Positions 1 through 10,768 of a stretch of DNA of 64,000 nt are shown here, one piece after another (the stretch's first letter is position 1; every line of letters starts with the position of its first letter). The notes beneath the pieces were generated by a model. The model worked only from the letters and a program-made list of their open reading frames with translations. It was not told where the DNA came from and did no database searches. This DNA is from Evernia prunastri (lineage: Eukaryota > Ascomycota > Lecanoromycetes > Lecanorales > Parmeliaceae), in assembly GCA_003184365.1 (NCBI GenBank), contig NKYR01000128.1, positions 1 to 64,000 of the forward strand, read 5' to 3'. The translations under genes and the position numbers were made by a program.

Positions 1-899
1 CACGTATCGACTTTCTGTATAGCCTCATGATTGCCATTTGCGTGATTCAGCCTCATGGTTGCCATTGTTTGCTACAGGGAAGAGATTTAGGATACTAACA
101 CTGGTGGTACCGAGGAATAGACGTTGAAACGCCTCCAACAGTCTCGTGCGTGCCCACCGAACGGAGTTATTCAACTGTCGAATAGAAGACTCGCGCGTAA
201 ATCTCATACGGTATACATGAGAATGTGCGTCTCAGGTAATATTCTAATCTATCTACATCTTGCATCGCAGATACTCATACATGTGAAACATACCAATAAG
301 CGCTTCAGATGCCATTACTCTAGGCAAAGACTTCATATGGTATGGTTGTTAAAAGCTTTGATTGATATATGAATTATTACCACAAGAACGATACAATTAA
401 GCTAGCTACATATCAAATTAAAAAAATAAATGACCGGGTTTTCAGGATCGCTCGCCTATGAGTCCCCGTCTGCTTTGAATTAATTGGCGCCAACGAGTGC
501 CTGATCGCCCCAGCTGGGCTCGTCGCTCACACCAATATCGCTATACTTCGCGTATAGGCATAGCACATGTGCATTGCATTGTTTCAGGCCATGGCGATTC
601 AGGCAATAGCGAAAGGTCGTAGCGATTCCGGCCACAGCGAGAGGCCGTGGCAATAGCGGGGGATTCTTGGCCTTCCATGGTATGAAATGGCCTATAAAGA
701 CCATGTCATCCCGCAGGAAATTGTCTCTTCAGTCGATTCTTCCCACTCATAGCAATTGCACACATTTGTCCCACCCTCCCACGCCAGTATTTGGTCATTT
801 CGCTAGCTACCATCACTCCAAGTTATGTCGCTGTAGATATGGGACTTTCTCTAGCGCTGAGGTACGAGATTCCGCCTAAGGGGACCTTTATCCGATGGT
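1..899. other. Intergenic, no gene seen
   Basis: Only short unconnected reading frames occur here and none shows a recognisable domain. The start of the stretch has a near-duplicated phrase (GCCTCATGATTGCCATT and GCCTCATGGTTGCCATT, about 20-65). Around 580-655 there is a short run of imperfect repeats of the form GGC-A-TAGCGA. A 3' exon of the neighbouring minus-strand LysM gene cannot be excluded, because that gene ends beside a possible GGTAGGT donor near 927. Confidence 0.5.
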
Positions 900-3800
900 T
901 TATTTCCGTTGGGACTGACCTACCCTTAATCCTCCGGGCGGCGACGTAGCCGTAGCTGGAGGGGTCGACTTCAGGCTTTTTGCCAACGGGCTCGCCTTGG
1001 TTGGCGGCGGCGGTGGTGGTGGCGGTGGTGGCGGCGGTGTCGAAGTTGGTTTCGGGGTGGTGGTGGGTTCTGGAGTTGTTGTGGAGGTTGTAGAGGTTGT
1101 AGGTTTGGATGTACTTGTGATTGTACTTGTGATTGTTGGGGAGGATGTAGTTTTCGGGACTGTCGTGGAGGGTGGGGTTGAGATTGGGGACGTGGAGGAT
1201 GTAGTTTTTGGGATCGTCGTGGAGGGTGGGGTTGAGATTGGGGACGTGGAGGATGTAGTTTTTGGGATTGTCGTAGAGGGTGGGGATGAGCTTGGTGACG
1301 TGGGGGTTGTAGTTCTTGGGATTGTCGTGAAAGATGGGGAGGAGCTTAGCATTGTGGACGTCGCGATTTGAGAACTAGTTGATGAGAGTAAACTAGTTGA
1401 AGATGGTAGGGTAGTGGAACTGGTCGTGGAGGTGGTGGTTTGGGAACTTGACGTGGAGGTGATTAGTGTCGTGGGGGTCGTGCTTTTAGAACTCGTTGTG
1501 GAGGTAATCAAAGTCGTAGGCGTGGTAGTTTTGGAGGTTGGCGTGGACGCGGAACTGGATGTCTGCGTTGTAGATGTGATTGAAGATGAAGAGAATGTAC
1601 TTTTGGTTGCGGATAGAATTGAACTGCTTGAACTTTCACTTTGGGACTCCGTTGTCGCAGACTTGGAGGTCGTACCTTGAGATGTCGATGGGAGTGAAGA
1701 GACGGAACTGTGACTTGAGATGGAGGACTCCGTGGATATAGTAGCTTTAGTCGTGGATGAAAAGGAAGTGGTTGAACTTGCCTCTGAGCTAGTAGTCTCC
1801 GTAGAAGTTGTAGCTTTAGAGACTGCTTGAGAAGAACTGACCGAACTGCTTCTTGAGACAGATGTAACCGTAGAAGACGCTGATGATATAGTACTAATAG
1901 AACTTCCTCTTGAGATAGAAGTGTCCGTCGAGATTGAAGCCTTAGACGCAGATGGAAATGAACTTACCGAACTTACCCTCTGAGATGTCGTCGTTGCGAG
2001 GGTAACAGACATCGAGGAGGCTGTATCCGTAGACATTGATGAAGAAGAAATGCTTGAGCTTTCTTTCGACGAGGACGTTATTGTGATAAGCGTGGTAGGT
2101 AGCGGGGAGGTAGCTTCTTTGGATACTGGAATACTGGTCGGTCTCTCACTTTCAGATGTCATTGATGCGGTGTTGTGAGGTGCCGTAGAGGTTGCTAGTG
2201 TATTAGTTGGTATAGAAAGTTGGTTGAAAGTCTCGCTTTGAGCGTGTGTTGCAGACGGTATAACAGCGGTATTCGGGTTTGACGCTATTCTCGATCCTGG
2301 ACCAGCTCCCGAGGCAGCGTTGGCAGCAACGCCCGCGCCTGACGCTCCTCCTGCCCCGTTGGTATTACCATTGCTATTGCTACTCGCTTCATTGGCGCTA
2401 CTGCATCCTCTTCCATTCAAAGACCTCTTATGACACGATCCCTCTCCCGACTCACCTTCGGGGTCATCGTCGAAAAATGAGTTAGGCCCTTCCACGGGAG
2501 ATGGGGGTCCATCATCAAAAAAAGGTTTACCGTCCATGGGTGAGACAGGGTCCCCAGCGTCACCCGCTGGAGAGTCTGGATTGTCAGGACGACCCGGATC
2601 AAAAAAGTTAGGATCTTCCTGTCCGGTTTTGTAATAAGGATTATTGCCTCCACTAATGTCATCCAAGGGGGCGGGGTTTTTCCAAGGTGTTTTTGGTACG
2701 GAAGCTGCGGGTTCGTCATCGACAGGAGGTTCATCATTTGTAGATGAGACAGGGTCCCCAGCGTCACCCGCTGGAGGGTCTGGATTGTCAGGACGGCCTG
2801 GTTCAAAGAAATTGGGATCTTCCTGTCCCGTTTTGTAATAAGGATGATTGCCTCCACTAATATCATCCAAAGGCGCCGGGCTTTTCCAAGGGGTCTTTGG
2901 TACGGAAGCCGGGGGTCCGTCATCAGCAGAAGGTTCACCATCCATAGGTGAGGTAGGGTCCTCAGCGTCACCCGCTGGAGATTCTGAATCTCCTCCTGTT
3001 GTCTCCGGCTTCTCGTTCGAAGGTTCGGGATCAAAGAAATTGGGATCTTCCTGTCCCGTTTTGTAATAAGGATTGTTTCCTCCACTAATATCATCCAAGG
3101 GAGCCGGGTTTTTCCAAGGTGGTTTTTCAATGGAAGACGGAGGTCCATTATCAGCACTAGGTTCATCATCCGTAGGTGAGATAGGGTCTTCAGGGTCACC
3201 CGCTGGAGATTCCGGATCTCCTCCTGTTGTCTCAGGCTTCTCGCCAGGGCTGTCTGGTTCAAAGAAATTGGGGTCCTCCTGTCCCGTTTTGTAATAAGGA
3301 TTATTGCCTCCACTAATATCGTCCAAGGGGGCCGGGGGTTTCCAAGGTGTATTCTCTACTGGAGATGGGGGCCCATCATCAGTAGAAGGTTCGCCATCCA
3401 TGGGTGAGACAGGCCGCGACGGACCTTCTGGCTCCGCTGGAGACTCCTCCGGAGATTTTTCTGGAGACTGCTCCGGAGGTTCAGCTTCCGAAGGGTTGTC
3501 GTCTGTAGGCTCCACTCTGTGTGGGGTTTGGATATCTGAAGGCTTGAACCTTGTCGGAGGGTCTTCTCCGGGAGGGCCTTTGAAGCTTGGAAGCTTGAAG
3601 TTTGGAAGCTTAACATTCGGAAGCCTGATCTTGGGAAGATCGAATTTTGGAGGACTGGCTTTCCATTTATCGATCAGTTTCTTTATAGCGGCAGGGAGTC
3701 CAGCGGCAAGCGGAGCTCCCAGTAGCCCTAGATAGGCCAGGTCTTGGGATGATGTCGGACTAGCGCCAGAAACGGTTGCTGATGGAGATGTTTGCTGGGT

Positions 3801-6065
3801 TGGCGAGATAGCAGAAGTGGGGCCTGGACTTTTGCTACTAGAGTTGACTACTGTCTGCGGGGATGAAGTAGGCCACTGGGACGCTTGTGTAGATGTTATT
3901 TGAGAAGATGCAGAAGTAGAAGAAGCCGATGTAAACGAACCTGTGGTTGATGACTCTGAGGTTGACGACTCTGATGTTGATGAAACTGACGTGGACGAAT
4001 CTGATGTCGATTTAACGGATTCAGCGGTCGACGAGGTCTCAAAAGTCAACGAAGAGGCCACGGAGGGCATGCTGCTAGGCACCGAGCTATGTTTCATCGA
4101 CGCCGAAGTGAGCAGGGAAGAACTACTGTCTAGCTGAGTGCTGGAATCTATCGGTGTTATTGACAAAGAGGTCTCTTCTGAAGAAACGCTGCTAGATTCT
4201 GGAATGCCACTTTCCGTTGACGTTTCACTCGATACTGGAGTCTCACTTGATGCCTGTGTTTGAATTGATGCGGGATTTTCACTTTGAAAAGAGGTCTCGC
4301 TCAAAGTAGGTGTGGCATTTGAAGACGGCATCTTTGTCAACGGAGGTGCTTCGTTCGATGTTGGGCTCGCTTTTGCCTCGTCTGATGCAGATAGGCCATT
4401 GGATATTTGTGGCTCATTTGATGACACGGCTTGATTCGATGCTGATATCTCTGTAGGGACTGGAGTCGCATCTGATGTTTCTGCGTTAGTCGACTCTGAT
4501 ACGCCGTCATTAGCTGTTGATGGTCCTTTCGATGATTGCACAATGCCTGATGCTAGCATCCCAGTAGATGCTGATATCACATTCGACGCTTCTGCGTTCG
4601 TCGGCTTTGCTGCGTCATTTGACAATGGTGGTCCGTTCGATGGAGGTGCCCCACTTGAAGCTTGTAAATCACTCGATGCCTTAGCATTGTTTGATGCTAG
4701 TGTGTCACTCGATGTTGGTGAGCCGTTTGAAGATGGTGTTCCATTTGAAGCTGCCCCATCTGATGAAGAGGTTTCACTCGAGGACGGGGACTCATCAGCT
4801 GATGCAGCATTATTCGATGAAGGAGTCGCGTTTGATGAGACTGTTAATGTCGCTGCGTCATTCGATGCTGGTGAAATATCCGAAGACGGAGTTCCACTCA
4901 AGGATGGAGTTTCACTGGAGGGAGTTTCATTGGTCGATGGCATCTCGTTCGATGTTCCTGCATCATTCGACGCTGACGGAACACTTGGAGAAGGTGTCCC
5001 ATTGGGAGCGGGTGTACCATCTGAGCCCGGGATCTCATTTGACGACAAAGCTTGAGATACTGGAGCCGAAGCACGCGAAGAGGCAACATCTGAAGCCGGG
5101 TTTCCATTGAATACTGTCACCGAAGTCGCCTCTGAAGCCGGTGCGTTATTTACTGATGACCCTTGAGTGCCTGAAGCTTCCAAAATATCAACACTTGATC
5201 CCGGCGGTGTGTCAGGCATCGAGATCGTACCTGTTGCCGATGTCCCACCCACAACCGAATCTTGGCCGGATGGCTTTGCAGCTGGCGCAGTCTCAGGGAT
5301 TACTTGCGAGGAAGGCGAGTCTGCAAAGTCGGGAGCCGAAGAGGAGGCTTCGACCGAAGGGCCTGGAGCCGAGGGAGGTGTAACAGAAGATGATAATAAA
5401 ATAGGTGCAAATAGGATAGTGGGCTGTTGAGTGGATGAGATCGAAGGTCTGGAGGGATTGAGGCTCGACGTCGGGTTCGACGGGCTTGAAGAAAATGAGG
5501 GAGAGGGGATGGCTGATGCTGAGGTTGCAGATATTGGTCCTGACTCTTGAGAGTTTGTGGGACTTGACTGCGATGTTGGAGCGATCGAAACTGGACTATT
5601 CGCAGATGTTGATGACTCTTGAGCTTGCAATAAATCTGCGGAATTCGTGGACGCGGCAGGATCCTGCTGCGCATCCGGATCTGGCACATTATCAGCAATT
5701 CCAGAGGATGGTAGAGCGCCATTTACACCGTCTTCAGACGATTGATAGGTGTCTCCAGGCCCAGTGGTGCTAAGAGAGCTGTGGGCGGCTGTGGCGAACG
5801 CGTTAACGTCTTGAGAGACGGCGGCTTGGCTGCTAGGAAAGCTGATAGATTGGCCTACTTGCAGATCATTTGGGTTCACCCCCGGATTGGCAGCCTCGAT
5901 GGCAGCCACAGTTTGGCCGTATCTATTAGCAATGGTCCAGAAGGTATCGCCTGCTCCAATTTTGATCGTATTGGCACTTGTCGCAATGGTGCCGCCAAGG
6001 ACGACTGCGACTACAAAGATCCAACATGTTGCCAGAGCAGGGGTGAAACATGAAAAGATGCGCAT
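900..6065 (-). CDS. Very large secreted LysM-domain protein, Ser/Thr-rich, with tandem modules
   Basis: A single open frame encodes 1,721 residues. Residues 1-31 form a hydrophobic signal peptide. Residues about 33-78 are one LysM domain (start TIKIGAGDTFWTIANRYGQ, end LQVGQSISFP), a fold that binds chitin or other N-acetylglucosamine polymers. The rest is mostly Ser/Thr/Ala/Pro-rich sequence of the kind that is heavily O-glycosylated in walls. Residues about 802-825 repeat a short LPxxKLPxF pattern. Residues about 905-1180 hold four tandem copies of a roughly 70-residue acidic module. A Cys-x10-Cys segment near 1209-1221 contains a KR dibasic site. The C-terminus has a run of about 12 prolines and no clear GPI signal. 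Fungal LysM effectors are usually far shorter, so a wall or surface protein is more likely than a small effector. One LysM alone does not prove chitin binding. The last codons lie next to a possible donor, so the true 3' end may differ. Confidence 0.85.
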   Translation of the reverse strand: MRIFSCFTPALATCWIFVVAVVLGGTIATSANTIKIGAGDTFWTIANRYGQTVAAIEAANPGVNPNDLQVGQSISFPSSQAAVSQDVNAFATAAHSSLSTTGPGDTYQSSEDGVNGALPSSGIADNVPDPDAQQDPAASTNSADLLQAQESSTSANSPVSIAPTSQSSPTNSQESGPISATSASAIPSPSFSSSPSNPTSSLNPSRPSISSTQQPTILFAPILLSSSVTPPSAPGPSVEASSSAPDFADSPSSQVIPETAPAAKPSGQDSVVGGTSATGTISMPDTPPGSSVDILEASGTQGSSVNNAPASEATSVTVFNGNPASDVASSRASAPVSQALSSNEIPGSDGTPAPNGTPSPSVPSASNDAGTSNEMPSTNETPSSETPSLSGTPSSDISPASNDAATLTVSSNATPSSNNAASADESPSSSETSSSDGAASNGTPSSNGSPTSSDTLASNNAKASSDLQASSGAPPSNGPPLSNDAAKPTNAEASNVISASTGMLASGIVQSSKGPSTANDGVSESTNAETSDATPVPTEISASNQAVSSNEPQISNGLSASDEAKASPTSNEAPPLTKMPSSNATPTLSETSFQSENPASIQTQASSETPVSSETSTESGIPESSSVSSEETSLSITPIDSSTQLDSSSSLLTSASMKHSSVPSSMPSVASSLTFETSSTAESVKSTSDSSTSVSSTSESSTSESSTTGSFTSASSTSASSQITSTQASQWPTSSPQTVVNSSSKSPGPTSAISPTQQTSPSATVSGASPTSSQDLAYLGLLGAPLAAGLPAAIKKLIDKWKASPPKFDLPKIRLPNVKLPNFKLPSFKGPPGEDPPTRFKPSDIQTPHRVEPTDDNPSEAEPPEQSPEKSPEESPAEPEGPSRPVSPMDGEPSTDDGPPSPVENTPWKPPAPLDDISGGNNPYYKTGQEDPNFFEPDSPGEKPETTGGDPESPAGDPEDPISPTDDEPSADNGPPSSIEKPPWKNPAPLDDISGGNNPYYKTGQEDPNFFDPEPSNEKPETTGGDSESPAGDAEDPTSPMDGEPSADDGPPASVPKTPWKSPAPLDDISGGNHPYYKTGQEDPNFFEPGRPDNPDPPAGDAGDPVSSTNDEPPVDDEPAASVPKTPWKNPAPLDDISGGNNPYYKTGQEDPNFFDPGRPDNPDSPAGDAGDPVSPMDGKPFFDDGPPSPVEGPNSFFDDDPEGESGEGSCHKRSLNGRGCSSANEASSNSNGNTNGAGGASGAGVAANAASGAGPGSRIASNPNTAVIPSATHAQSETFNQLSIPTNTLATSTAPHNTASMTSESERPTSIPVSKEATSPLPTTLITITSSSKESSSISSSSMSTDTASSMSVTLATTTSQRVSSVSSFPSASKASISTDTSISRGSSISTISSASSTVTSVSRSSSVSSSQAVSKATTSTETTSSEASSTTSFSSTTKATISTESSISSHSSVSSLPSTSQGTTSKSATTESQSESSSSSILSATKSTFSSSSITSTTQTSSSASTPTSKTTTPTTLITSTTSSKSTTPTTLITSTSSSQTTTSTTSSTTLPSSTSLLSSTSSQIATSTMLSSSPSFTTIPRTTTPTSPSSSPPSTTIPKTTSSTSPISTPPSTTIPKTTSSTSPISTPPSTTVPKTTSSPTITSTITSTSKPTTSTTSTTTPEPTTTPKPTSTPPPPPPPPPPPPTKASPLAKSLKSTPPATATSPPGGLRVGQSQRK
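2620..3345 (-). repeat. Four tandem coding modules inside the LysM protein
   Basis: The phrase PLDDISGGNNPYYKTGQEDP recurs four times, with codons near 3304, 3073, 2848 and 2644. Spacings of about 231, 225 and 204 bp show copy-length drift in the acidic linker. Each unit reads: conserved head, NFF(D/E)P, acidic Pro/Glu/Asp linker, then PWK(N/S)PAPL. One copy has H for N in the GGNNPYY motif. The near-identity of heads and the variable linkers fit recent tandem expansion. Confidence 0.9.
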
Positions 6066-7822
6066 CCCGGCGCAAGTTAAAAGCTAAAAAGCAAAGCTAT
6101 TGAATAACTGTTCATCGAATTTAATACGAGGAGAATGTATCACAGAAAATCGCCAATATCTTGGCTGTGAGCTTTGCTCAACCTTACGCGAGAAATCATG
6201 CTTATACATAGACTGGAAACACTACTGAGCGCCAAATCAGGATCAAAGAGGACCTCATTGGTTGTCAAGTCAAACAAAGTACTCGTCTGTAAAGCCTAAA
6301 AGCAACAAAAGGTTAGAAGACCAGAATGTGCCACAACAATTTCGAACGGTCCGGCAGGAAGGGAATAAGGACACATTTAGAACAAGGCTTCCATTTATAC
6401 TCGCGCCAGCAATGGTGTCAGCTTTTTGGGCTTCGAGGGCTTTGTTGAGGGCATTCGACCACAGTCGTTATTGATAGCCTAATCGGTACTAGCGTTATAG
6501 CCGTGACAAAGCAGAACACATCAGCATTCCACCAACAGCCATTGTAGATCAGTACTTACCAACTGTATTCCCTTTTTTTAGAGTGTTTGTAAATCAAAGG
6601 AGTAATTAGAAGTCCGTCCAGGAATACTAGGCCTATGACTGATTATGCCTGCTTTTCAACATAAAGCGTGTTGAACGTCCTGGTATTAGCGTGATTTGGT
6701 CTGCACACAAATGAGAGGGCGAGTGAAATAGAACTAGCAAGATGTCGGGTAGTGACACGCTGAACAATATTTACATGACTAGGACTTGAGTAGGTAAAGA
6801 GAATGAAAAAGAACTTCTCAAGAGCCTCGAAGCGCTCGACGAGCATCTGTACACAATTGAGTCATTTCTTTGCCCGATTGTTGCGGACGTATTGGATATC
6901 AAGATGTATGAAGAGGTGAGCAATGCAGACACCACCACCAATCAGTTTTCTCTTATGACACAAGCTAGTCGCAAAGCACTTGTTTGAACAGAGTCCTCTT
7001 GAGATCGAGTCGTGAATCGCACCGTTTCATGAATTACCCATGCCGAGGTTCAACTGTGAGATACCGGAAAAGCTTACGCCGATCAACGTATAGGTGTTTA
7101 TCGCCACCCATTCCAGAGTCTATGGTCTAATATTAGTCTTGAAGCAGCGTGTTTCGCTGAAGGATATTTCGTAGTAGGGGCTGTCTATTAGGTCGAAAGG
7201 ACAATGGAAATGGGATAGATGGCCTTGTCCTCCCAAGATGAAGACCGTGTCGATGCCGTTGCGAGGGTACTTTCGCATGGCAGTGGCTGCAATCATACGG
7301 GAACATCACGCGCCACCAGGATAACCTCAACCGATGCTTTGTCCGTTCAAGAGTATCCTCTTGAACGGATAAATCCAGCTAAACGTGTGGCCGTACACGG
7401 CATTCCTTACTCTGGCAGCCGGCATACATGAGGGATTTGGAGTTGGTGGTAGCTAGTCGAAGGAGATTTGACGGTCTGCGTGGGTCTTCATCTTGCAACA
7501 GATTGTAAAAGAAGGCGGAAGGGATAAATCTCGTCAGCCCTAAATATGATTACATAATCTCATTAGCCAATCGATGCATCTCTTTTGCACAGCCCGCGGT
7601 CAACATGTCATGCCGCTGAAACCTTCTTATCTGAGGCATTCGCAGGCAAATAGAGCACCATTGAAAATTATATAAACCAGGTGAACACATCTTCCTGCCT
7701 TCATATCGAATTATTCGCCCTACAGCCATTGCTTTGCCTTCCGCTCGCGCCATCAGTAAGATCTCATCGAGATAAGCTCTGCAAGGCTCTACATTCCTCC
7801 CCAGCTAAACCGTCCTCTTCGC
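6066..7822. other. Intergenic, 1.76 kb
   Basis: No frame here shows a domain or a splice-consistent gene. The stretch separates the divergent LysM gene (minus) and glycine-zipper gene (plus), so it probably contains both promoters. The only distinct structure is the tight inverted repeat at 7342-7369. Confidence 0.5.
7342..7369. repeat. Perfect 12-bp inverted repeat with 4-base loop
   Basis: TCCGTTCAAGAG, a TATC loop, then CTCTTGAACGGA. Each arm pairs perfectly over 12 bases. It could be a hairpin or a dyad protein-binding site; the sequence does not decide between them. Confidence 0.8.
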
Positions 7823-8335
7823 ATGTCGAACCCCTACTATGGCCAAGGGCCCAACGGCTACAATCCAGGCAACGGCGGCGCAAGGTACGAGCCAAATTAC
7901 CCCAACAACACCTACGCGCCATCGCCAGACATGAGCAACGGCAGCAACGGCGGCATCGCCCGCCGCTACGACCAAGAGCCCCGCACGCGCCACGACCACC
8001 GCAAAGCGAGCCGCTACTCCAGCAGCGACGACAGCGCATCCTCGTCCGACGACGAGCGCCCCGCCCACCGCTCTTCGAAAAAAGGCGGCGGCGGCGGTGG
8101 CCGCCGCAAGGACGCCCCCCGCTCCAAGTCGACGAACCGCCTCGATAAGGCTAAGGAGCGATTTTCGACCTCGGACCGGGGTGTCGGGGCGGGCATGATT
8201 GGGGCCGTGGCGGGGGCGGTGCTGGCGCAGGAGACGGCACAGCGGAATGGGAAGAGTAGTGTTGGGGCGACGATTGCTGGGCTGGTGCTTGGCGGCTTGG
8301 CGGGGAATGCGTTGGAGAAGGGGTATGATAAGTAG
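7823..8335 (+). CDS. Small glycine-zipper protein (hypothetical)
   Basis: The 170-residue protein has three parts. Residues 1-55 are Asn/Gly/Tyr/Pro-rich and disordered. Residues about 56-110 are highly charged, with Ser/Asp and Arg/Lys clusters and a poly-Gly stretch. Residues about 118-168 form two short Gly/Ala-rich hydrophobic helices with GxxxG-like spacing (GVGAGMIGAVAGAVLAQ and ATIAGLVLGGLAGNALEKG). That end resembles glycine-zipper two-helix domains, which pack helices or insert in membranes. The start is the first ATG of an unbroken frame. The function is unknown; similar short proteins are common and unstudied in filamentous fungi. Confidence 0.7.
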   Translation: MSNPYYGQGPNGYNPGNGGARYEPNYPNNTYAPSPDMSNGSNGGIARRYDQEPRTRHDHRKASRYSSSDDSASSSDDERPAHRSSKKGGGGGGRRKDAPRSKSTNRLDKAKERFSTSDRGVGAGMIGAVAGAVLAQETAQRNGKSSVGATIAGLVLGGLAGNALEKGYDK

Positions 8336-9373
8336 GTTTTTTCTCCTACTCTTTTTGTGATTGGGAAGGGGAGGGGAGTGGGAAGTAGAGAGGGGATTGA
8401 CGAGGAGGTGGGGTGATGTGGGGGTTTCGGATGGTGAATGCTGACAAGTGGATTCGTGTAGGAAGCAAGAAGAGAAGAGAGCGATTAACGAAAAATACTC
8501 TGATAGGCGAAGAGATCATTGATCGTCGTCATGGGTCATTTTTGGGTCTTATGATGGTACACGGGATAAAGGGATGATGACGTGGGATATTCCTTGTTGT
8601 TTTTGAAGTTCGGTTTTGGGTGTTTTTGCGCTCATGTACACCGGATCGCCTGTTTGTATACCTACCTATGTTTTTCTCCTTCGTCATCTCATTATATACT
8701 GCTAGATGTGGCTTACTATTACCTTCTTTCATCATCGGGCAATAAAGGCAATGATTCTCCCAATCTCACATTGGGAATTGTTTCAGCTCCTGGTGCTACC
8801 TACAGTCAAAATTTCTCAATCTTGTCAATCTGGGGGGGTTGGCTGATGTTTGAAGCTCCATTTAAAATTGCCCTTGGTTGGTTGGGGGAGAGGTGATAGG
8901 TGCTGCTCAAAGATAGGACAGTAATAGAAAAAGGGTCATGTAAGCGCGGTGTCAGGTATGTGGCCCATCCATGGCAGACAGATTGCGAGACAGACTTAAA
9001 TTCGAGAGTCATCCGATATGGATTCGGCGAACGGTGCGAATGTTGACAGATTCTGACGCTTTTAAACTTTGCACTTTCCTAGTGCTCCATGTCCCTTGTT
9101 GAAGTCATGTAGGTCTCATCATAATACCCTATGCAAGGATCAGGTCCAGCGTTGACTCCGAGTCTACTCTATTTTGGAACGACTTCCATTGAAGAAAATA
9201 AGGCTTGAGAGAGAAGTTTTAGTTGTGGTATGTTCTTGAGCTATCTCAGCAAATGCAGACCCACATGTTTCGAACGAATGAACAAGCTCAAGAGCTGCTG
9301 TGGCTAATAAGAAGGCACTCTGAGCTTAGAAGCGGAATACACGGGTTCCTCCTTTATCACAGTATCTGCGACC
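8336..9373. other. Intergenic, 1.04 kb
   Basis: No recognisable coding sequence, RNA gene or repeat. It holds the 3' ends of the plus-strand glycine-zipper gene and the minus-strand SDR1 gene. Two genes converge here. Confidence 0.5.
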
Positions 9374-10330
9374 TCACTTACCCCCTCTCATCATCTTTGC
9401 CAGATTTTCAAAGGCAGTCCTCCTCTTGTCGATGATTTCATTGAAAGTGTCAGCCGGCCCAATGGATCCAACAACTATTTGATCACTCCCAGAGACGAGA
9501 CCTTTGTAAGTTTCGTCTACATATGCGCCCACGGGCATACCGAGCTGGCGGCCGGCTCCGGGCCCCATGTAGTCGTGCAGTTCCGCTTGTGGATGTCAGC
9601 TTTATCGCAAGGAATTGGTCTTTTCGGTGAACATGGACATACTTTGTACAGGAGGAGGCGAGATCTCGATGACCTTGACAGATGAGTTCCTGAGCTGATC
9701 CCGGAGACAGAGGACGAAGGCGTTCAAGGCAGCTTTCGAAGCAGAGTAGGCGGGGAGAGTGGCTCCCGGGACGATCGCGAGGTTAGAGCCAGTGCTATCA
9801 TTTTCAGTGGACCAGTCAGCTTTAGTGAAAAGGAGAGAACGTACTAGATCAAGCTTGTTTCGGTACCCTTGTCCATAAGGAAGGGTAAGAACTTCATTGT
9901 CAGATCCACAAAGCAGGTGAAGTTGATCGTGATCTCCGAGTGGAAAGCAGACAGGTCAACTTTAGCTGGCTCGGCAAGGTTGATTGGGCTTTGCACCCCG
10001 GCATTCAGAAAGACACAGTCCAAGTCAGGGTAGGTGTGGGTGATACTAAAGTAGATTGCTTGCACTCAGAATCTTTCTGCCACGGTCACCTAGGACAAGG
10101 GGGGCGACCAACTCTCTCACAAATTTTTCAATGTTTTGCCGGTCAGCGATGTCGAATTTTACGGCATTAGCTTTGTCTCTCCCATGCTTGCCAACGAATT
10201 CATCGAGCTTGTCTTGTCTGCGGCCCACTGCGATGACTTTGGAGCCTTCCTTGATAAGGCGGTCGGCCATTGCGGCACCGATGCCAGATGTAGCACCGAC
10301 CACGAGAACGTGCTGGTACTGGAAAGGCAT
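9374..10330 (-). CDS. Short-chain dehydrogenase/reductase (SDR1)
   Basis: This is a classical SDR in four exons, about 261 aa. Exon 1 starts at 10330 and carries the Rossmann motif VVGATSGIG and the cofactor-side GRR. Exon 2 (10045-9845) carries YPDLDCVFLNAGVQ, with the NAG motif. Exon 3 (9794-9643) carries the catalytic pair in YSASK. Exon 4 is 9585-9374. Introns 9844-9795 and 9642-9586 are canonical GT..AG and keep phase. The first intron is not clean: the protein alignment wants exon 1 to end near 10116, but no GT donor stands there. The gene may therefore have an unusual donor, or the assembly may carry an error. It is a paralogue of SDR2 at 37666-38677. Its start faces the Zn2Cys6 gene. 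Substrate unknown. Confidence 0.8.
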
Positions 10331-10768
10331 TATTCAGATAGATTCTTTTGTTTGTGTGAGTGGGTAAATGAAGTATATTGGATGTAGATTTTGGGGGTTG
10401 ATGCGCGGTGGGTTGAAAAGTATCCAGGAGAAAACCATTTCTTATACTCGATTGTTGTCGCCCTTATGATGCAAGACCCGTCGCTTTTTGAGCGGACCTA
10501 TCTCCTCACCATTCTGCATACCGCTTTGAGTATGGTGTGAGCATGCAAGGATGACATGATATTTGACGGAACACCTACGCTTTCTGGTCTAGTCAAATCC
10601 ACCGTATCGCCGAATGCTCTAACTCCGAAAAATTCGCTTAGTAATCAGATGAAAGCAGTGCGCAATCTTTAAAAATTCTCTCCTTGTGGTAGACCAGAGT
10701 AGTCTTGAAAATTCGGGAATGAAAATTATATTACCTAATTTGGCCTAGAATTACCAGACATCGAGCTC
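10331..10768. promoter_or_regulatory. Divergent promoter between SDR1 and Zn2Cys6 factor
   Basis: 438 bp separate the two divergent start codons, so both promoters must lie here. No CGG-CCG dyad typical of Zn2Cys6 sites stands out on reading. The stretch turns A/T-rich toward the regulator's start. Confidence 0.5.

Noticed and set aside
997..4137. Several plus-strand open frames opposite the LysM gene, rich in Val/Gly or Asp/Ser
   Set aside because: They mirror the low-complexity minus-strand coding repeats and have no domain or start context of their own.
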